A stretch of DNA of 64,000 bases from Stenocarpella maydis. Its lineage: Eukaryota; Ascomycota; Sordariomycetes; Diaporthales; Diaporthaceae. Below the pieces are notes generated by a model, which saw only the letters and a list, made by a program, of their open reading frames with translations, was not told the DNA's origin and did not search any database. The translations under genes were made by a program, and so were the position numbers. This document shows positions 35,355 to 48,877 of this stretch, piece by piece. Numbering within the stretch: position 1 is the first letter of the stretch; each line of letters opens with the position of its first letter. Location: positions 62,001-126,000 of the forward strand of contig NQMI01000030.1 of NCBI GenBank assembly GCA_002270565.1, given 5' to 3'.

Positions 35355-37784
35355 TGAATAAGGATTTACCTGGAACTGGAATAATAATTGTCTGGATACT
35401 CTAGAACTGGAATAATAACTATCTGACCTCCTGGATCCAGATCTCTGGACCCCCTCTCCCCCTAACTGAGTGTTAATAATTGGCTAAATTGGGTATAGTG
35501 CAGATTAACTATCTTCTAGCAGTAGACATTAGCAATAGGGTTTAATAATAACTTAATTGGTAAAAGCCCTCTTTATTAGAGGCTAATATCAAGAGTTAGT
35601 AGGGGTAGAGGAAGCAGTAGTTAGGTTAGGTAAGGATTGTAGTAAATAGTAATGAATGGCATATTAGAGCTAACGTCTTAGTAAATGTATAGCAGAGCGT
35701 GCACTATCTGATGCCGCTCTGGGTAAGTATGTAAAACATATGTTAAGTAGGAGTTGAGACTATGAAATCTTGACTGGGGATACTTAATATAATATAGCTA
35801 GCAACTTAAGTGCCCGTGAGATAGTGGTAACCCTTGTTACCTAAACCCTTAGTATATAGGCACTACTATAAAAATCTTGGCTATAAGGTCTCGCCCTTAG
35901 GATGGATTTGAACTATAGATTGGCTAATTGTGTAGCTCCTTAGGGTAAGATATAGGTAACTAATTAATAGGGATATAAAGTTTTGCTGGTTGCTAGTATT
36001 ATGTGATCCCTTTTTGTGTTTTAGGGTACTTGTTGACTGCTATCTGGGGCTTAGGGTGTGATGATTGGTGGTCCTCCCCCATGGGGTAGGGTGGCGTTGG
36101 TGTGTGTGGCTTTGCTGACCAAGTTGCATTAGTTAGTTAACTGCTATAGGTTGTGGTCTTTGCTGGGTAAGTTAGCGTATAGCTGTTCTTATAGCAATTG
36201 TTGTGATCCCTTGCATGGTGTTTAGGTAGAGGAAGGGGTTATTATTGCTAGCTGGCTATGGTCTATATATCCTTCTACCTTGATGATGAGGGTATTGTTA
36301 TTGATAAGGCGTTTTAATGCCTTATTTGGGGTACTCTTTATAAAGGCATCTGCTAGGTTATAATCCCTAGCAATCTACTAGATCTTGTGGATCTTATGCT
36401 TTTTATATGACTGCCTTAATGCTATTATATTAATTATAAGGCGCTTCCCTTTTATTGTCCCTAGCTTAACTAGATACTTATATAAAGAGTAGGAATCTAT
36501 ATAGATAATAAGAGGGATCTCTAGTAGGTTTAAGCGCGTAATAATTTGGCGGAGAGTAGTAGCTATTANTGAATAAGGATTTACCTGGAACTGGAATAAT
36601 AATTGTCTGGATACTCTAGAACTGGAATAATAACTATCTGACCTCCTGGATCCAGATCTCTGGACCCCCTCTCCCCCTAACTGAGTGTTAATAATTGGCT
36701 AAATTGGGTATAGTGCAGATTAACTATCTTCTAGCAGTAGACATTAGCAATAGGGTTTAATAATAACTTAATTGGTAAAAGCCCTCTTTATTAGAGGCTA
36801 ATATCAAGAGTTAGTAGGGGTAGAGGAAGCAGTAGTTAGGTTAGGTAAGGATTGTAGTAAATAGTAATGAATGGCATATTAGAGCTAACGTCTTAGTAAA
36901 TGTATAGCAGAGCGTGCACTATCTGATGCCGCTCTGGGTAAGTATGTAAAACATATGTTAAGTAGGAGTTGAGACTATGAAATCTTGACTGGGGATACTT
37001 AATATAATATAGCTAGCAACTTAAGTGCCCGTGAGATAGTGGTAACCCTTGTTACCTAAACCCTTAGTATATAGGCACTACTATAAAAATCTTGGCTATA
37101 AGGTCTCGCCCTTAGGATGGATTTGAACTATAGATTGGCTAATTGTGTAGCTCCTTAGGGTAAGATATAGGTAACTAATTAATAGGGATATAAAGTTTTG
37201 CTGGTTGCTAGTATTATGTGATCCCTTTTTGTGTTTTAGGGTACTTGTTGACTGCTATCTGGGGCTTAGGGTGGTGATGATTGGTGGTCCTCCCCCATGG
37301 GGTAGGGTGGCGTTGGTGTGTGTGGCTTTGCTGACCAAGTTGCATTAGTTAGTTAACTGCTATAGGTTGTGGTCTTTGCTGGGTAAGTTAGCGTATAGCT
37401 GTTCTTATAGCAATTGTTGTGATCCCTTGCATGGTGTTTAGGTAGAGGAAGGGGTTATTATTGCTAGCTGGCTATGGTCTATATATCCTTCTACCTTGAT
37501 GATGAGGGTATTGTTATTGATAAGGCGTTTTAATGCTTTATTTGGGGTACTCTTTATAAAGGCATCTGCTAGGTTATAATCCCTAGCAATCTACTAGATC
37601 TTGTGGATCTTATGCTTTTTATATGACTGCCTTAATGCTATTATATTAATTATAAGGCGCTTCCCTTTTATTGTCCCTAGCTTAACTAGATACTTATATA
37701 AAGAGTAGGAATCTATATAGATAATAAGAGGGATCTCTAGTAGGTTTAAGCGCGTAATAATTTGGCGGAGAGTAGTAGCTATTA
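35355..37784. repeat. 1.2-kb direct duplication across a single N
   Basis: 35355-36568 is repeated at 36570-37784 with, by eye, one 1-bp insertion and one substitution. A single N (36569) is the junction. It covers the 3' end of the copia pol region. Most simply this is an uncollapsed contig overlap and not a biological tandem. Confidence 0.85.
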
Positions 37785-40700
37785 TAATCCCCATATTAAA
37801 GCCATTAATTATACTATAGATCTTAGAAGTAAGTATACTATATATAACCCTCTTGCACTTGGTTAATAACTAATGGAGGATATTCCCGGTAATCTCCCAT
37901 ATAGATAGTTACTTAGCTTGCACTTTATTTATTAGGGCAATTATATAGCTAATCTAAGAATTAAGGTCCTTATTATTAGTAAAAGATCCATTTATAAAGA
38001 TTATTAACTTAGCTACCATAAGGTCTAGAGGAATATAGTTAAGATTACGGCTAAGGTAATCTGCTTGCCACTTTAGCTGCTTATTCAACTTAGTGCAGTC
38101 CTCTTCTTTAGGGTCTTGGATTTAAGCCGCAATAGAGAGGTCAAATGCTGCTTCTAGGTAGCAAATAGAAGCTAGATATACTCCTCTTGCATGCTGCTCT
38201 ATATATTATTAAGTACAATCCTTAGCTATATAATTAACTAGCTGTATCTTTGCCCCTTAGCCCTTTTGTCTGAGATGTATAATGCCGTTGTATGATATTA
38301 TGATCTTCATGCTGTTGAAGTCTAGTAATTTCTTAGGAGTTAGCCTATCCTTTAGCTTATAGCAGATCTTCTCCTCCTTAATCTTCTATTCTTCAAGCTC
38401 TAAAAAGGCCGGGGTATAGAGTATGAGAGTATCATTAGTCTATATGGCGGTAATACTAAAAATATTCTTACTGCTATGGTTAGCTATTAAGAGGCATAGG
38501 TTATATACAGATATAATCATCCCTAGCTTCTTAATATAGTGTTTGTGGTATATGGCCCACTAGTACATACCGGCTTCTATAACGCTATATAAGGGTTTAA
38601 TTACTCTTATAATTATGCTAACTAGATATTTACCCCTTATTTTAAGGGGAAGGTAATATAAAATGGGCCTCTTAAGTATAGATTTTGATTGTAAATAGGC
38701 CTGGGTAATATTATACAGCTTAAGATATAATCCCTTAGTTATTAATATAGGCATAAGAGCAATAAGAAGTTGATAACTTATATATTATACCATTGGTGAT
38801 TATGTGAGGATCTCATGCTTTATAAGGTTATTAAATCTAGTAATAATGAGGTAAGACTTCTTATATAGCTTCTTAGTTTTACTCTTAATCTCCCTAATAA
38901 TGCGAGATTTGAAGATTTGGATTCCTTTATGCTTCTGCTTATCAAATCATTTGAATTGGAATATTTTTTAGCTAATTAGCTTGGATACTTCCTTATTATC
39001 TAACTCTTTAAAGGGGTCGCCTGGGGTAGTAATAATGCTGTCCTGGTGGAGCTTTAGAGTAAGCTTATAGTTCTTAACTTTATGTGGGGTAAGGAATATA
39101 TAAGCGGTAATCTTATCTTCTACATTATTAGTAGTAGCAGCACTATTGTTATTATTGTTTACAATAACAACCACCTTCTTCCTGCTCTTGGCCCCCCGTA
39201 GCCATCCTTATTATTGAGGGACTACCGGGTTAGGAATAGTTAGTACAGGGTCTGGCTTAAAGCATACTAGCTCCTTTAGGGTATTATTAGGGTCTGGCAA
39301 ATCAAGAGGTTCTTCTTCATCACAATAGTACGGCTATACAAGGATTAACCAGAAGATAACTAGTCTATTAGGAAGGTTAATTATTACATCATGGTTATTA
39401 ATAGAGAGCAGTTTATATAGGCCTTACCACCCAGTCTTTTCTCTCCATACCCGAACTTCACTTTAGAGTAATAGGCTTAAGACTTCTAATATAATTAGGC
39501 CGTTCCTTATATATAATGCTTTGCTGATTTTATATATAGCATTAATTTTCCTAACCTCCTTTATTGCCTTCTATACTGCCTCAGCTCTCTTTAGAATAGA
39601 TAGCATAGGGGCTAAGTTCTCTATTATATGCAAGTATACTCCAAATATAAGGAGAGTTAGCACAAGACTATCCGGGCCAACTATATTATTAACCACACTA
39701 AAGCTTGCCTATAGTATAGCTTCTTTAGTAAATGTAGTTAACAACTTAGCGTATAATATATTAAAAGCCCTATATAAAGGAGTATAATATTATTCTACTT
39801 TGCTAATCAACCAGTATGCTTCTATGGGTATTTATTTATATATAATCCCTATAATATATATAGTACTCTTGAACTTGCTAGAAGCAAAGTTAGTCCCCAC
39901 ATTAAATACAAGATAGTCTAGGGGACCCATATATATATTAATCCAGCAGCTCTATAAGGCTTCCTATATATCTTTAGTGGAGAGAGAAGCTAAGAATCAT
40001 CCAGCTTGAAAGGAGGTAGCTAAGTTAATAACGTGTAGTATAGGGAGCCCTATTAAGTATATTATATTTATAATAACTTTATAGTTAAAGTTAACATTAT
40101 TATAGAGGTTAAACTTGAATCTCTAGGGCATAGGAGAGTATATTTAGTAATAATAGCAGAACTTAGTAATAGCCTCTAGTGCTAAGGAATTAATATTATA
40201 GCTAGCGCCCGCTAGTAGCCAAGAGAGCCTCTTAACTAATGGGTGCCCAAATCGTCTATATAGTTGCTATAACTCGGTCTCTATAAGGAAGAGAATAGGG
40301 GCATTGCTGCCCTTATTGATATCTATAAGGAACCATGGATATCCCTACTTCCAAGTAACAGGAAACATCCTCTTATGCTGCCAATTTGACTTATATTATA
40401 TAACTTCATTAGTTATATTCCGGATAAAGAGCAAGTATATATTTATATCTTATATATATAAGAGGAAGGGGGTTAGCATCTTCATTATATAGAATGTTAA
40501 GTTGCCGGCTGTTATATTAACTATAGTTACCCCTATTAACTATAGTAGTTCTCCTAGCCTAAAGCGGACTATTGCTTCTCCTGCGCGGGATATATTAAGA
40601 GTAATAGGCACAAGTTGCTGCAGCGCAGTATATTAGTTGTGCCCAATAGTAGAGTAGTTGGCTGCACTAGTATCTGGGAGAATCCCTTGGAAACGCTAAT

Positions 40701-42855
40701 GCAAGTAGTTATCTATCATAAAGACCTCCTTAATACTACTAGCTCCTTCACCGGTCTTAGTATCACTAGTGTTAACATTGTTCCCGCTAGTCACAAGGCC
40801 GGGGTCATCCTAATCCTCCTCATTATTATTAATACCAAAAGTATAGAGGAAGGCTTAATCTACTAACTACATATAGTTTTCACAGCTTTTAGTACTACTA
40901 ACAAACATACTAGTGCTTTCTTAATTATTACTCTTATAGTTAATGCCCTTATAGTTAACAAAAAACAAGTAGAATTCCGCATCCAAGTTGCTATATATGT
41001 ATATATATGTGCTCTTAGCCCTCTAGCGCTCTTTAAAAGAGTGATTTAATGATTAATACCCCTCCTTTTAGTAGATATAGCACCTTTTCTTATCTGGGGG
41101 GTTGTCTCTCCTGCGCCTTCCGTATGGGTAGTTATCTTCTCTAGGGGGTGGTTAGAAGTTGCCCTAGGGGCGATAGTTACTTTAGGGACGGTAGTTACCT
41201 TATCCCAGGGGGTATCACCTATATGCAGAGCCTTATAAGTAGTTGCCTCTGCGCCGCCGGTTATTATTATACTGGCGGTCCAGATAGTACTAATTATTAT
41301 TAGGGTGCTTAGAGTAATAAAATTAGTTATTACTAGAGTAATTAAAGTGCTCGTTATTGCTCTGGTCTTCCTTATTATTGTAGTTGCCATCTAGCCAATC
41401 ATCATTGCCTTGCCCTGTAGTGTATTGCCTGGAGGGGCGCTAAGGTCCTAACGATGCAGCACAACAATAGAGTATGTTATATGCTTCATTAGCAGTAGCT
41501 AGGGCTGTTACCTTAACGTAGTAGAACTCAGGTATACTATATATTGCGCATATAAGGTTATCATATAGTGGTTTATCTCTAAGTACTCTTTTATAGCTAA
41601 GTATTCAGGCGTATTGCTTTATATTTTTAATCAGAATCTCTACTACTTCTAACGGGGTTTTATCCTTATTTCTTTACTATATTAATGTAAAAGTAGTAGT
41701 ATTCCATGCGGTCAAATATACTTATTGTCTGCTGTTTGTATTAAATTATTACTTAAGTTTAGCATATGTCGTAGCAAAGGTATCTCTATTTATAATCAAT
41801 TGGATATAAAAGTCCTTGGCCTTGCCCTTTAATATTACAGGTAATGCTGCCCGGAAGTAGGTAGGGTACAGGTAATTATTCTTATAGATATTATAAAAAA
41901 GATGAATCTTATTATTAAGCACTTTATTTGTTACCCTAGTGAACTTTTTATCATTTAAGTAGTATTTAGCTAAGTTAGCAGACATCCCTTTCTCCAATAG
42001 TATGCCATTTAGCAGCACTAGAGGGATTGTTGCATACTTCTTATAGGATACTTGGAATTCTTCCCACTTGGGTGATAACTCATAGCCATCAGAGGTCTTA
42101 AAGGCATAGACGCTATATGGCTGATGGGATGGTAGTTGAGGTTTGGGTACGGCTGGTATAGTGGGTTATAGTATGGGTCCCTAAGTACTTGGGCTTATTC
42201 TCCAGTTATTGCTTGGTACTAGTGTATATCCTTTAAATAATCTATTATTATTAAAAGGGATATAATTATAATATCTTTTTAACTAAATTATTTATTAATA
42301 CTAGTATTATATAGATACTAGGGCTCTTAATAGGGATTCTAACTCCAATAGTTTTATAAAGGCCTTTATATTATTGTTAACCTATAGGCATATCCCTTTA
42401 CATTATAGTATCTTCTTAAGGGCTGAGAGGATATTATGATAGACTGCCTTAAATACTGGTTCTTCCTAACCCTGGAAGTCATTCTTGAACTCCTCATAGA
42501 TATCTTAGCCAGTAAGTCTTGCATATACTTGATAGCACCATTGTATATAGGTACTTAGGTGCATTATATGTTGTCTTGGGTTACTCAGGGCCTCTAGATC
42601 TGGGTCTATTCCCCATAGGTCGGCATTAAGACCTAATTTAGTAGCGGCTTCCTTAAGTAATGTTTCCTTAATTATATCCTATATGTTAATTAGGCCAAGA
42701 TTAGTAGCACCTGCTAGTGTAGTTATTAATGCTAATAGCATAGGGGTATTATCTTTACCAGCTATTATAATGTATGGGTTGTATGGTTGATAATAGGGGT
42801 ATGCTAGGGTAAAGTAGGGGTTAAATAAATGGTAACAAGGGGTAGTGAGTATATA

Positions 42856-45048
42856 CCATACCCGGCCACCATTTCGGCCACCCCACGATCTCGGCCAGCA
42901 AAACCGCTTAATTCCCATACAATCGCCATATATTCACTTATACATTTCTCAACAACCACTGAGGTTATCTAGAAGCTGTCTGCATAAGTAAATAGAGAAT
43001 TGATTCCTTATGATCCTCATGTGTTATATTAGTAATTTGGTGGGCTTTACTGCCCATTTCTGCTAAGTGCCAATTAACCCCAAATGCTGAATCGGAGAGA
43101 ATGTTCTTATTACTCATTAAGCCAGTCAATCCACCCAGATCGCCGCTATGATGCCTCTAAAGTCCTATACAGAGGATGATGTATTAAATGCCGTTTATAA
43201 TATATAAGAGAATGGTCTGGGAAGGAATGAAGCTATAAAGAAATATGGTGTGCTATTATCTATAGTTAGTGATTGCTTATCTGGCAAGTATTCTTTAAAG
43301 TAAGATCCAGAGGCTATACCCATAAATGCTCTACTATTAGATGGGCAAGAAATGCGCCTAATGAGATGGATTTTGCGCTAAGAGAAGCTGGGGTTTGCGC
43401 CTAGTTAGGCGACTATTTGAGGCATTATTGGCAACATCTCCAATTTGAAGGTTGGCGGTCACTGGGTAAATCGCCTGATTTAGCAGCATTTAGAGATTTG
43501 AAGTAAGGTTGGGCGCAGGCAAGAAGCTGCCTGTTTCCATAAGTTTACCCCTTAGGTAGTTAACTAGTATTTCAATATCCAAGAGGCTGAATATGCGTGG
43601 GTGAAGCCGAGCCTTATAGTTAATATTGATAAAGCCGGCTTAATGGCAGGTTTCAATAGGCAAATTAGAGCTAATTAAGCTATATTCAAGCATAGTAACT
43701 AATGATATATAGGCCTTAATTCTCTAGTGGTTGGAACTTCTGAAATAAAGAAGGTAATACTCAAATCTGACCAGTTAAGGTGGTGGTTTACTATAATTGA
43801 GAGTATTACAGCCACCGGTGAAGCCCTTAACCCAAGCATCATTTTTAAAGGCAAAGACCTACAGCAGCAGTGGTTTATTAACGAATTCCACAAGATAGTG
43901 CCTAGTTGGCGATAGATTACATCCCAGAATGGGTGGACGAACAATCAAATAGGCGTGGTATGGCTTGAGTAGGTATTTCTGCTACAGATGAATACCCGCT
44001 ATAAAGATGAGTCAGAGGCAATTCTCCTCATACTAGATGGCTATTTTAGCCATACCTCTATAGGTTTTAAGTAATGATATTTGGATTTAAGGATATTTAA
44101 TACTAACTAGTATGTAGGATGAGTTCATAACTATGTGCTTTGAGAATAACATCTTCTGCTGCTATTTACTAGTGTATTATTCCTATGGGCTTTAACTACT
44201 TGATAACAGCATTTTTAATACTCTTAAGGCATACTATCGTGACTCTCTTTCAACGTGGCAATCACTCACAGACTTGGCGCCTGTGGATAAAATTAACTTC
44301 ATCAAATATCTTGCTAAGGCCTATACCCGAGCAATAATATTAAAGACTATTAAATTAGCATTTAGAACTACTAGGAATTAGCTAATTAGCTATATCAAGG
44401 CATTATTACACCCAGAAATCCAACTGGATAAGGAGAAATGCTGTGCCGAGTCCTCTGAGCCTGAAGATGAAGATCCTATTAAATTAGGCCGTGATATCAT
44501 GGATCTCGCTGGTCCAAACCCCTTGGCTGGAGATCGTTGTAAATTTTGATGAATTGGCTTTGCATTTGATGAGAAGGAAGTAGAATTAAAGATCGCAAAC
44601 CAGTGGATATATAAGCTTGAGGCTCAAGTTGAGCGTTTGACTATAAAGAAGCGCAGGGCTGTCCCCAACCTAAATAAGAAGTTTATGCAAATGGGCGAGA
44701 TATTGGGCGAAAGGAAGGAGGTTAAAGATGCCCTTAATGAAAGGAATCAATCAGAGGAGTAAGTTGAAGCCGAAATTAAGGTTTCTATAGGTGAAGAGTC
44801 TGTGGATGATAAGGAAGAAGATAAGCTACTGCTGGATATATGGATACATTCTGGGCGTGCATCCAAAGTACCTTTACGATATGCCGATTAAAAGGCTGGT
44901 TTCTGAGCTTTAAAACTATATTTGCATTATTTTAATATTACCAGAATTGATTTGGTGAGAACCTTACTAAGTTGCAGTGTTTTGTATGGTGTATAGCAAA
45001 TTTTGGTGGCCGAAATGGTGGGGTAGCCGAAATGGTGGCCGGGTATGG
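42856..45048 (+). mobile_element. Pogo-type DNA transposon nested in copia
   Basis: 2193-bp element with inverted repeats of about 46 bp (left end ccatacccggccaccatttc, right end its near-perfect inverse) flanked by TA. The plus strand holds a broken transposase: an N-terminal psq-type helix-turn-helix (MPLKSYTEDDVLNAV, 43150 on), a CENP-B-type HTH, and a DDE domain readable at 43727-43915 (VVGTSEIKKV, IIESITATGEALNPSIIFKG). Many in-frame TAG/TAA codons replace likely Gln/Trp codons. The TIR contains an internal near-repeat of the ccaccatttcggcc unit. It is inserted in the gag region of the copia element and is therefore the younger insertion. Confidence 0.88.
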
Positions 45049-45495
45049 TAGGGGTAAGCTTGTTAGCAGGGGGTAGTGAAGATGTGCCAGCTGGTGGAGT
45101 TAACCTCAGTTAGTATAGCTGTTACCAAGGTTGTTGCTGGTTGATTGCTGATGTGTACTAAAGTGGTAATATCTTTAGCGTTATCTTTAAGAGTAGCAGG
45201 GGTTAGCAACATTATATAGTATCTACATTCTGCGGTTGCCTTCTGATGATACTTAGGGTGTAATAAATGCGCGTTTAATAAAGATGGAGTATAGCGTAGC
45301 GTATATAGAGCCCTCTTCGCCTTATGATGGGTAGTAATGATATCGTTAAAGTCTACTATAGCATCATTATGGAATCCGCTGAAGTCTCTTCAAGGGGCGG
45401 TACTATCAGTACCGTTAGCACAGCTACTATTAAGCAGCGAAGGCCTGTCTCTTCAACCTTGCTAATCTATGGTTGCCCTTGCAACCACTGATCAG

Positions 45496-45706
45496 TGTTG
45501 GCTGGGTCACGTATTGCAATACGATTGGGGGTTATGGTTAAAATTCTCTATCTAGGAGTAGTGGGTGTAGTGGGCGTAGCCCGCCAGCTATCTCGGGCTT
45601 ATATAGAGGGTAGTGGTTGCTGAGTAAGCAACTACGTCCTCTGGCTACAGTATGGTGGCTGTAGCGCTAGCCCACCAGTGTGCTGTTGCACACTGCTATT
45701 GCCACA
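45496..45706 (-). repeat. Copia LTR copy next to the 21-N gap
   Basis: 211 bp, same ends as the others and identical by eye to 45752-45962. It is followed by 23 bp of unrelated sequence and then the gap. Only the outermost LTRs carry the matching target duplication, so this copy may be the true inner LTR edge of one contig or an assembly duplicate. Confidence 0.85.
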
Positions 45707-45729
45707 ATAAAGCTAATAAGTATTAAAAT

Positions 45730-45750
45730 NNNNNNNNNNNNNNNNNNNNN
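45730..45750. other. Assembly gap (21 N)
   Basis: Run of N flanked on both sides by copia LTR copies; true distance and content unknown. Confidence 0.99.
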
Positions 45751-45751
45751 G

Positions 45752-45962
45752 TGTTGGCTGGGTCACGTATTGCAATACGATTGGGGGTTATGGTTAAAAT
45801 TCTCTATCTAGGAGTAGTGGGTGTAGTGGGCGTAGCCCGCCAGCTATCTCGGGCTTATATAGAGGGTAGTGGTTGCTGAGTAAGCAACTACGTCCTCTGG
45901 CTACAGTATGGTGGCTGTAGCGCTAGCCCACCAGTGTGCTGTTGCACACTGCTATTGCCACA
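45752..45962 (-). repeat. Copia 5' LTR (211 bp)
   Basis: Outer right LTR; its right flank GTGAA matches the left flank of the LTR at 34711, giving the target-site duplication. Confidence 0.9.
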
Positions 45963-45967
45963 GTGAA

Positions 45968-46321
45968 TGACAATAAACACCATGGCACCTCAATGGGCAA
46001 CGCGATCCGATGATGAGAGGGACAAATTGAAACCTTTGGTTGCGACGAAGTGACTGGCGAATAGCACGAGCACTGCATTTCGAGAGGCCAGAACAATTGC
46101 TTTTTATTATCGAGATCACCCCATCAATCCACTCAGTTTCTGGGTGCTCTTATTGTGTACCGTAATCTAACACATTCTCCAGCAGAATTTAATGATGTGA
46201 TATTTGTATTCGCGGAGCAAATATGCGTCTTTTTTCTATGAGGACGTACTGGGATTTAGCTCCCAATACCGGTCTTTCCACATTAGGCGGCCAGGGACTG
46301 GCTAATGGACAAAAAATCTAC
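45968..46321. other. Intergenic region, no gene seen
   Basis: 354 bp between the copia target duplication and the Clr5 gene stop. Unremarkable AT-rich sequence; likely the 3' flank of the Clr5 gene. Confidence 0.5.
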
Positions 46322-47984
46322 CTATGCCGAGCCAACTGGAATAGCCTGCACGTATGCGTATAATCGACGAAGTACTTCTTGCTTTACCTCTTCCGCCTGT
46401 TTGTATTCACCGGCGGTGACGAGCGTGTCTTCCAGCAGCCACATCTCTCGCACGACCTGAGGGTCTACCTCACCCTGGGCGTATTCGCGGAGGGCCAACA
46501 CCGTCCGAATCCGGTCGACAGTGTCGGAGATTCCAGAGTCGGTATTAAAGTCCATCAATACCCTGATCGCACAGGCGATGATTATGGCGTGGATGCGTGG
46601 CACCTTGATTATCCCCCCTTTATCTTCCACCGCCGTATCCGAGAAATTCATGACAGGAGGGCCTTCCTCGAGTATCTTGGCCGTTAGCAGGCCCGCCAGG
46701 ATTCCGAGTCGTCTGGTGGTGTCACCGCCAACATCATCGCTCAATATAAGTTTTCCATGGTCTCGAAGTGTTGTTATACTACTCGTGTCAAGCAGCTCGA
46801 CTGAGTTGCTGGTAAGTGCTCCCTCAGAGAGGTAGGCCTTGGCGGCAGCGCTGATTTTCTGCCGTGCCTCGGTCTGGTTGAGCCGCTGGACGGCAACACC
46901 AACAATTGGTGATGGGAGGCTGATTGAACACGAGTCCCAGAAGATACGCCAGTAGAGCTGAATCAAGTCGGGGTCGAAATGGTCGAAGAGCATCTTGGCG
47001 TTGAGGATCCATGCCTGCTCCAACAGTGACGAAAGAGCGAGCGAGTCTGAGAGACTGTTGGTGTTGGGCACCGTATTTGTCGGGTCTGAAACGAGTCGCC
47101 GCAGAGTCCGCAGCATTGTAGAGAGCGGATGAGTCTCTGTGACCTTGTAGAGAACCAATGGATTGAGGTGTGACAGCAGCATCCGAAAGAGCTGGGAATG
47201 ACGCAGCATCACCATATTATGCATCAGTTCGAGCAGATTCCAGACAAGAGCAGGCCCCTCAAACGTGAGCAACTCCTCAACCAGAAGGAATGCCTTCCGA
47301 GCCATCCTGCCTGCTAACTCTCCGTGCCCCCGGTCCAGCAGCTCAATGACAAGCATGAATGCGAAGCTTATCTCCTTGGCTTCAACAGAACGCGGCTGAA
47401 TTTCGGAGGGCTGGCGCTCGTGATCTGCTTCATTTCCAACGCCGTGTCGCGCGAAGTCGAAGAATGCGCCGCTCCACGTCCGCACACTGGTGAGGAACAT
47501 GAGCCTCAGCTCATCCTCGGTACTCGTTCCTGAGAAAGTTTGGATCGGTCCCATCTCTCCCGGTGAGCTAGTCTTGGTGCACACGTCGTCCACAGCTGAA
47601 GTCTGTGCGGCGCCCGTCGAACGCTTTGTGTTCTTCTGAAAACCCCATTTTGCGAACCTCTTTTTGTACATCTGAGATCTATCCACATCAACAATCCAGT
47701 TGTCAGTTAACCTTTCACCATTCCGCTGAGCACGGATCAATGAGAACCCAGCTTGCGGGACGCGTGGAATGGGGTCTCTCTCACGTTGCCTTGAAATTGT
47801 ACTCTCTCTCCATGAAGTCCACAATATATCGCAGCTTCCGGCGCTCGCGAAGATACAGTCGCTCAATCTCGGGGTATCTGGCCGCCCACTCCGTATCGCT
47901 GTGTATCAACACTGATTGTGGCCTTGGCTTGGTGAATGTGGCAGCTTCGCCCCCGGGCCGCGGAGCCAAGACAGGGAGTACCAT
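46322..47984 (-). CDS. Clr5-domain protein (putative regulator)
   Basis: Two exons, 47984-47785 and 47678-46322, joined across a 106-bp intron (GTGAGA to GATAG), giving 518 residues. The join creates the Clr5 domain at about residues 30-85: EWAARYPEIERLYL, then KLRYIVDFMEREYNFKAT|SQMYKKRFAKWGFQKN. This N-terminal domain is common in fungal proteins and is often assumed to be regulatory or DNA-binding. The remaining 430 residues are mostly alpha-helical in character and contain no motif I recognise. Using the unspliced frame alone would miss the first half of the domain. It could be a cluster regulator or an ordinary neighbour; its divergent 1.26-kb promoter with the MFS transporter, which holds two CCAAT blocks, favours some link. 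Confidence 0.85.
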
Positions 47985-48399
47985 CTTGGTGAGCTGTTTG
48001 TCATGTCACCAGGAGTTCACCTTATGTAAGTGGAGATTGTAGTACATCGGTAAGAGGTATTCATTTCACTTGACGTCATTTGACGAAGACGTGCCGTGAC
48101 TGTGCTTGGACGGTTGGCCTGTTGCAGAGGGAAGAAGGCAGTGCTGATGTCGCAAGTCACGAGATGACGCCGGGTCGCACTTTCGGAACGGAGTATGGTC
48201 AATCCGGCTCAGCTCTGCTGACTCTGGCCTGCAAGAGAGCTCCAAATAGTAAGCGTTGGTTGTCATCTGCGGCACGGTTTTGGGGGCCGGGGCAGGATGA
48301 TTGGGCGTACGGGAGGGGTTCGTATAGCCAACCAAGTACTGGCAGGTCACTTTGCTCGCGGGCCCTTGTCAGGCGGATCGATGGCGTTAGGCTCGGAAG

Positions 48400-48498
48400 C
48401 TCATGTCAACCCGTCTTGGCGATGAGATGTAACCTATCTGGCCAATCAAAGTCCAAGAAAAAGTTTCCTGCAGGACCATTTAGATTTAGATTCAGATG
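48400..48498 (+). promoter_or_regulatory. CCAAT-containing block, copy 2
   Basis: Shares ggccaatcaaagtccaag, ctgcaggacc and gattcagatg with the SDR promoter block at 27995-28078, and cccgtcttgg with copy 3. Confidence 0.6.
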
Positions 48499-48877
48499 TC
48501 AGCATAGTTAGAGTCGGGCTAACCCAGGGACGCCCCTGCTATTGAAGCCACCTAGCCATGTAGTTCCGTTCGTGCCGATCACAGATACCGGGTTAGAAGC
48601 TCCTCCCAGGTTGCTAGGGGCCCTGGGAGCTGTCCGTGTGTCTTTTGAACATTGCTGTTAGGGTTGTTGGGAAAGGATCCTGCTGCTCGCAACCTGCTCT
48701 GCATCTTGTAGCGAGGGTTAGGGCAGACCTTCTTCCTCATCTCAAACATGGACCTTGGACCAACCGCACACGAGAACCTCAAGTAATCGGCTACCTCCCG
48801 TTCAAGCCCGGCCTGGGAGCACAAATTACCTAGGTACACATCAAGGCACCAATACGGAGTACAGGCAGGAGGACCTC

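Larger units (their letters stand above)
34711..45962 (-). mobile_element. Ty1/copia LTR retrotransposon, RIP-degraded, with nested insertion
   Basis: LTR element bounded by TG...CA long terminal repeats and a perfect 5-bp target duplication (GTGAA at 34706-34710 and 45963-45967). Coding remnants all lie on the minus strand in copia order: gag-like (41749-42018), the segment before reverse transcriptase (38968-39174), reverse transcriptase (38560-38754, with ITQAYLQS and PLYSVIEAG), then RNase H (37594-37794, with IDSYSLYKYLVKLGT). Frames are broken by many TAA/TAG codons and the sequence is strongly AT-rich, as expected from RIP. The 11.25-kb span is inflated by a nested pogo element (2.2 kb), a 1.2-kb duplication at an N, and an extra LTR at the 21-N gap. 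It separates the biosynthetic genes from the transporter and bANK regulator. Confidence 0.9.

Noticed and set aside
35904..37131. tRNA-like B-box (gttcaaatcc on the minus strand, twice)
   Set aside because: No matching A-box or acceptor stem at the right distance, and it lies inside the RIP-degraded copia element; the second copy is just the 1.2-kb duplication.
40304..40866. Plus-strand open frames within the copia element
   Set aside because: These are shadows opposite the degraded minus-strand integrase/pol region; composition is driven by AT-rich RIP sequence.
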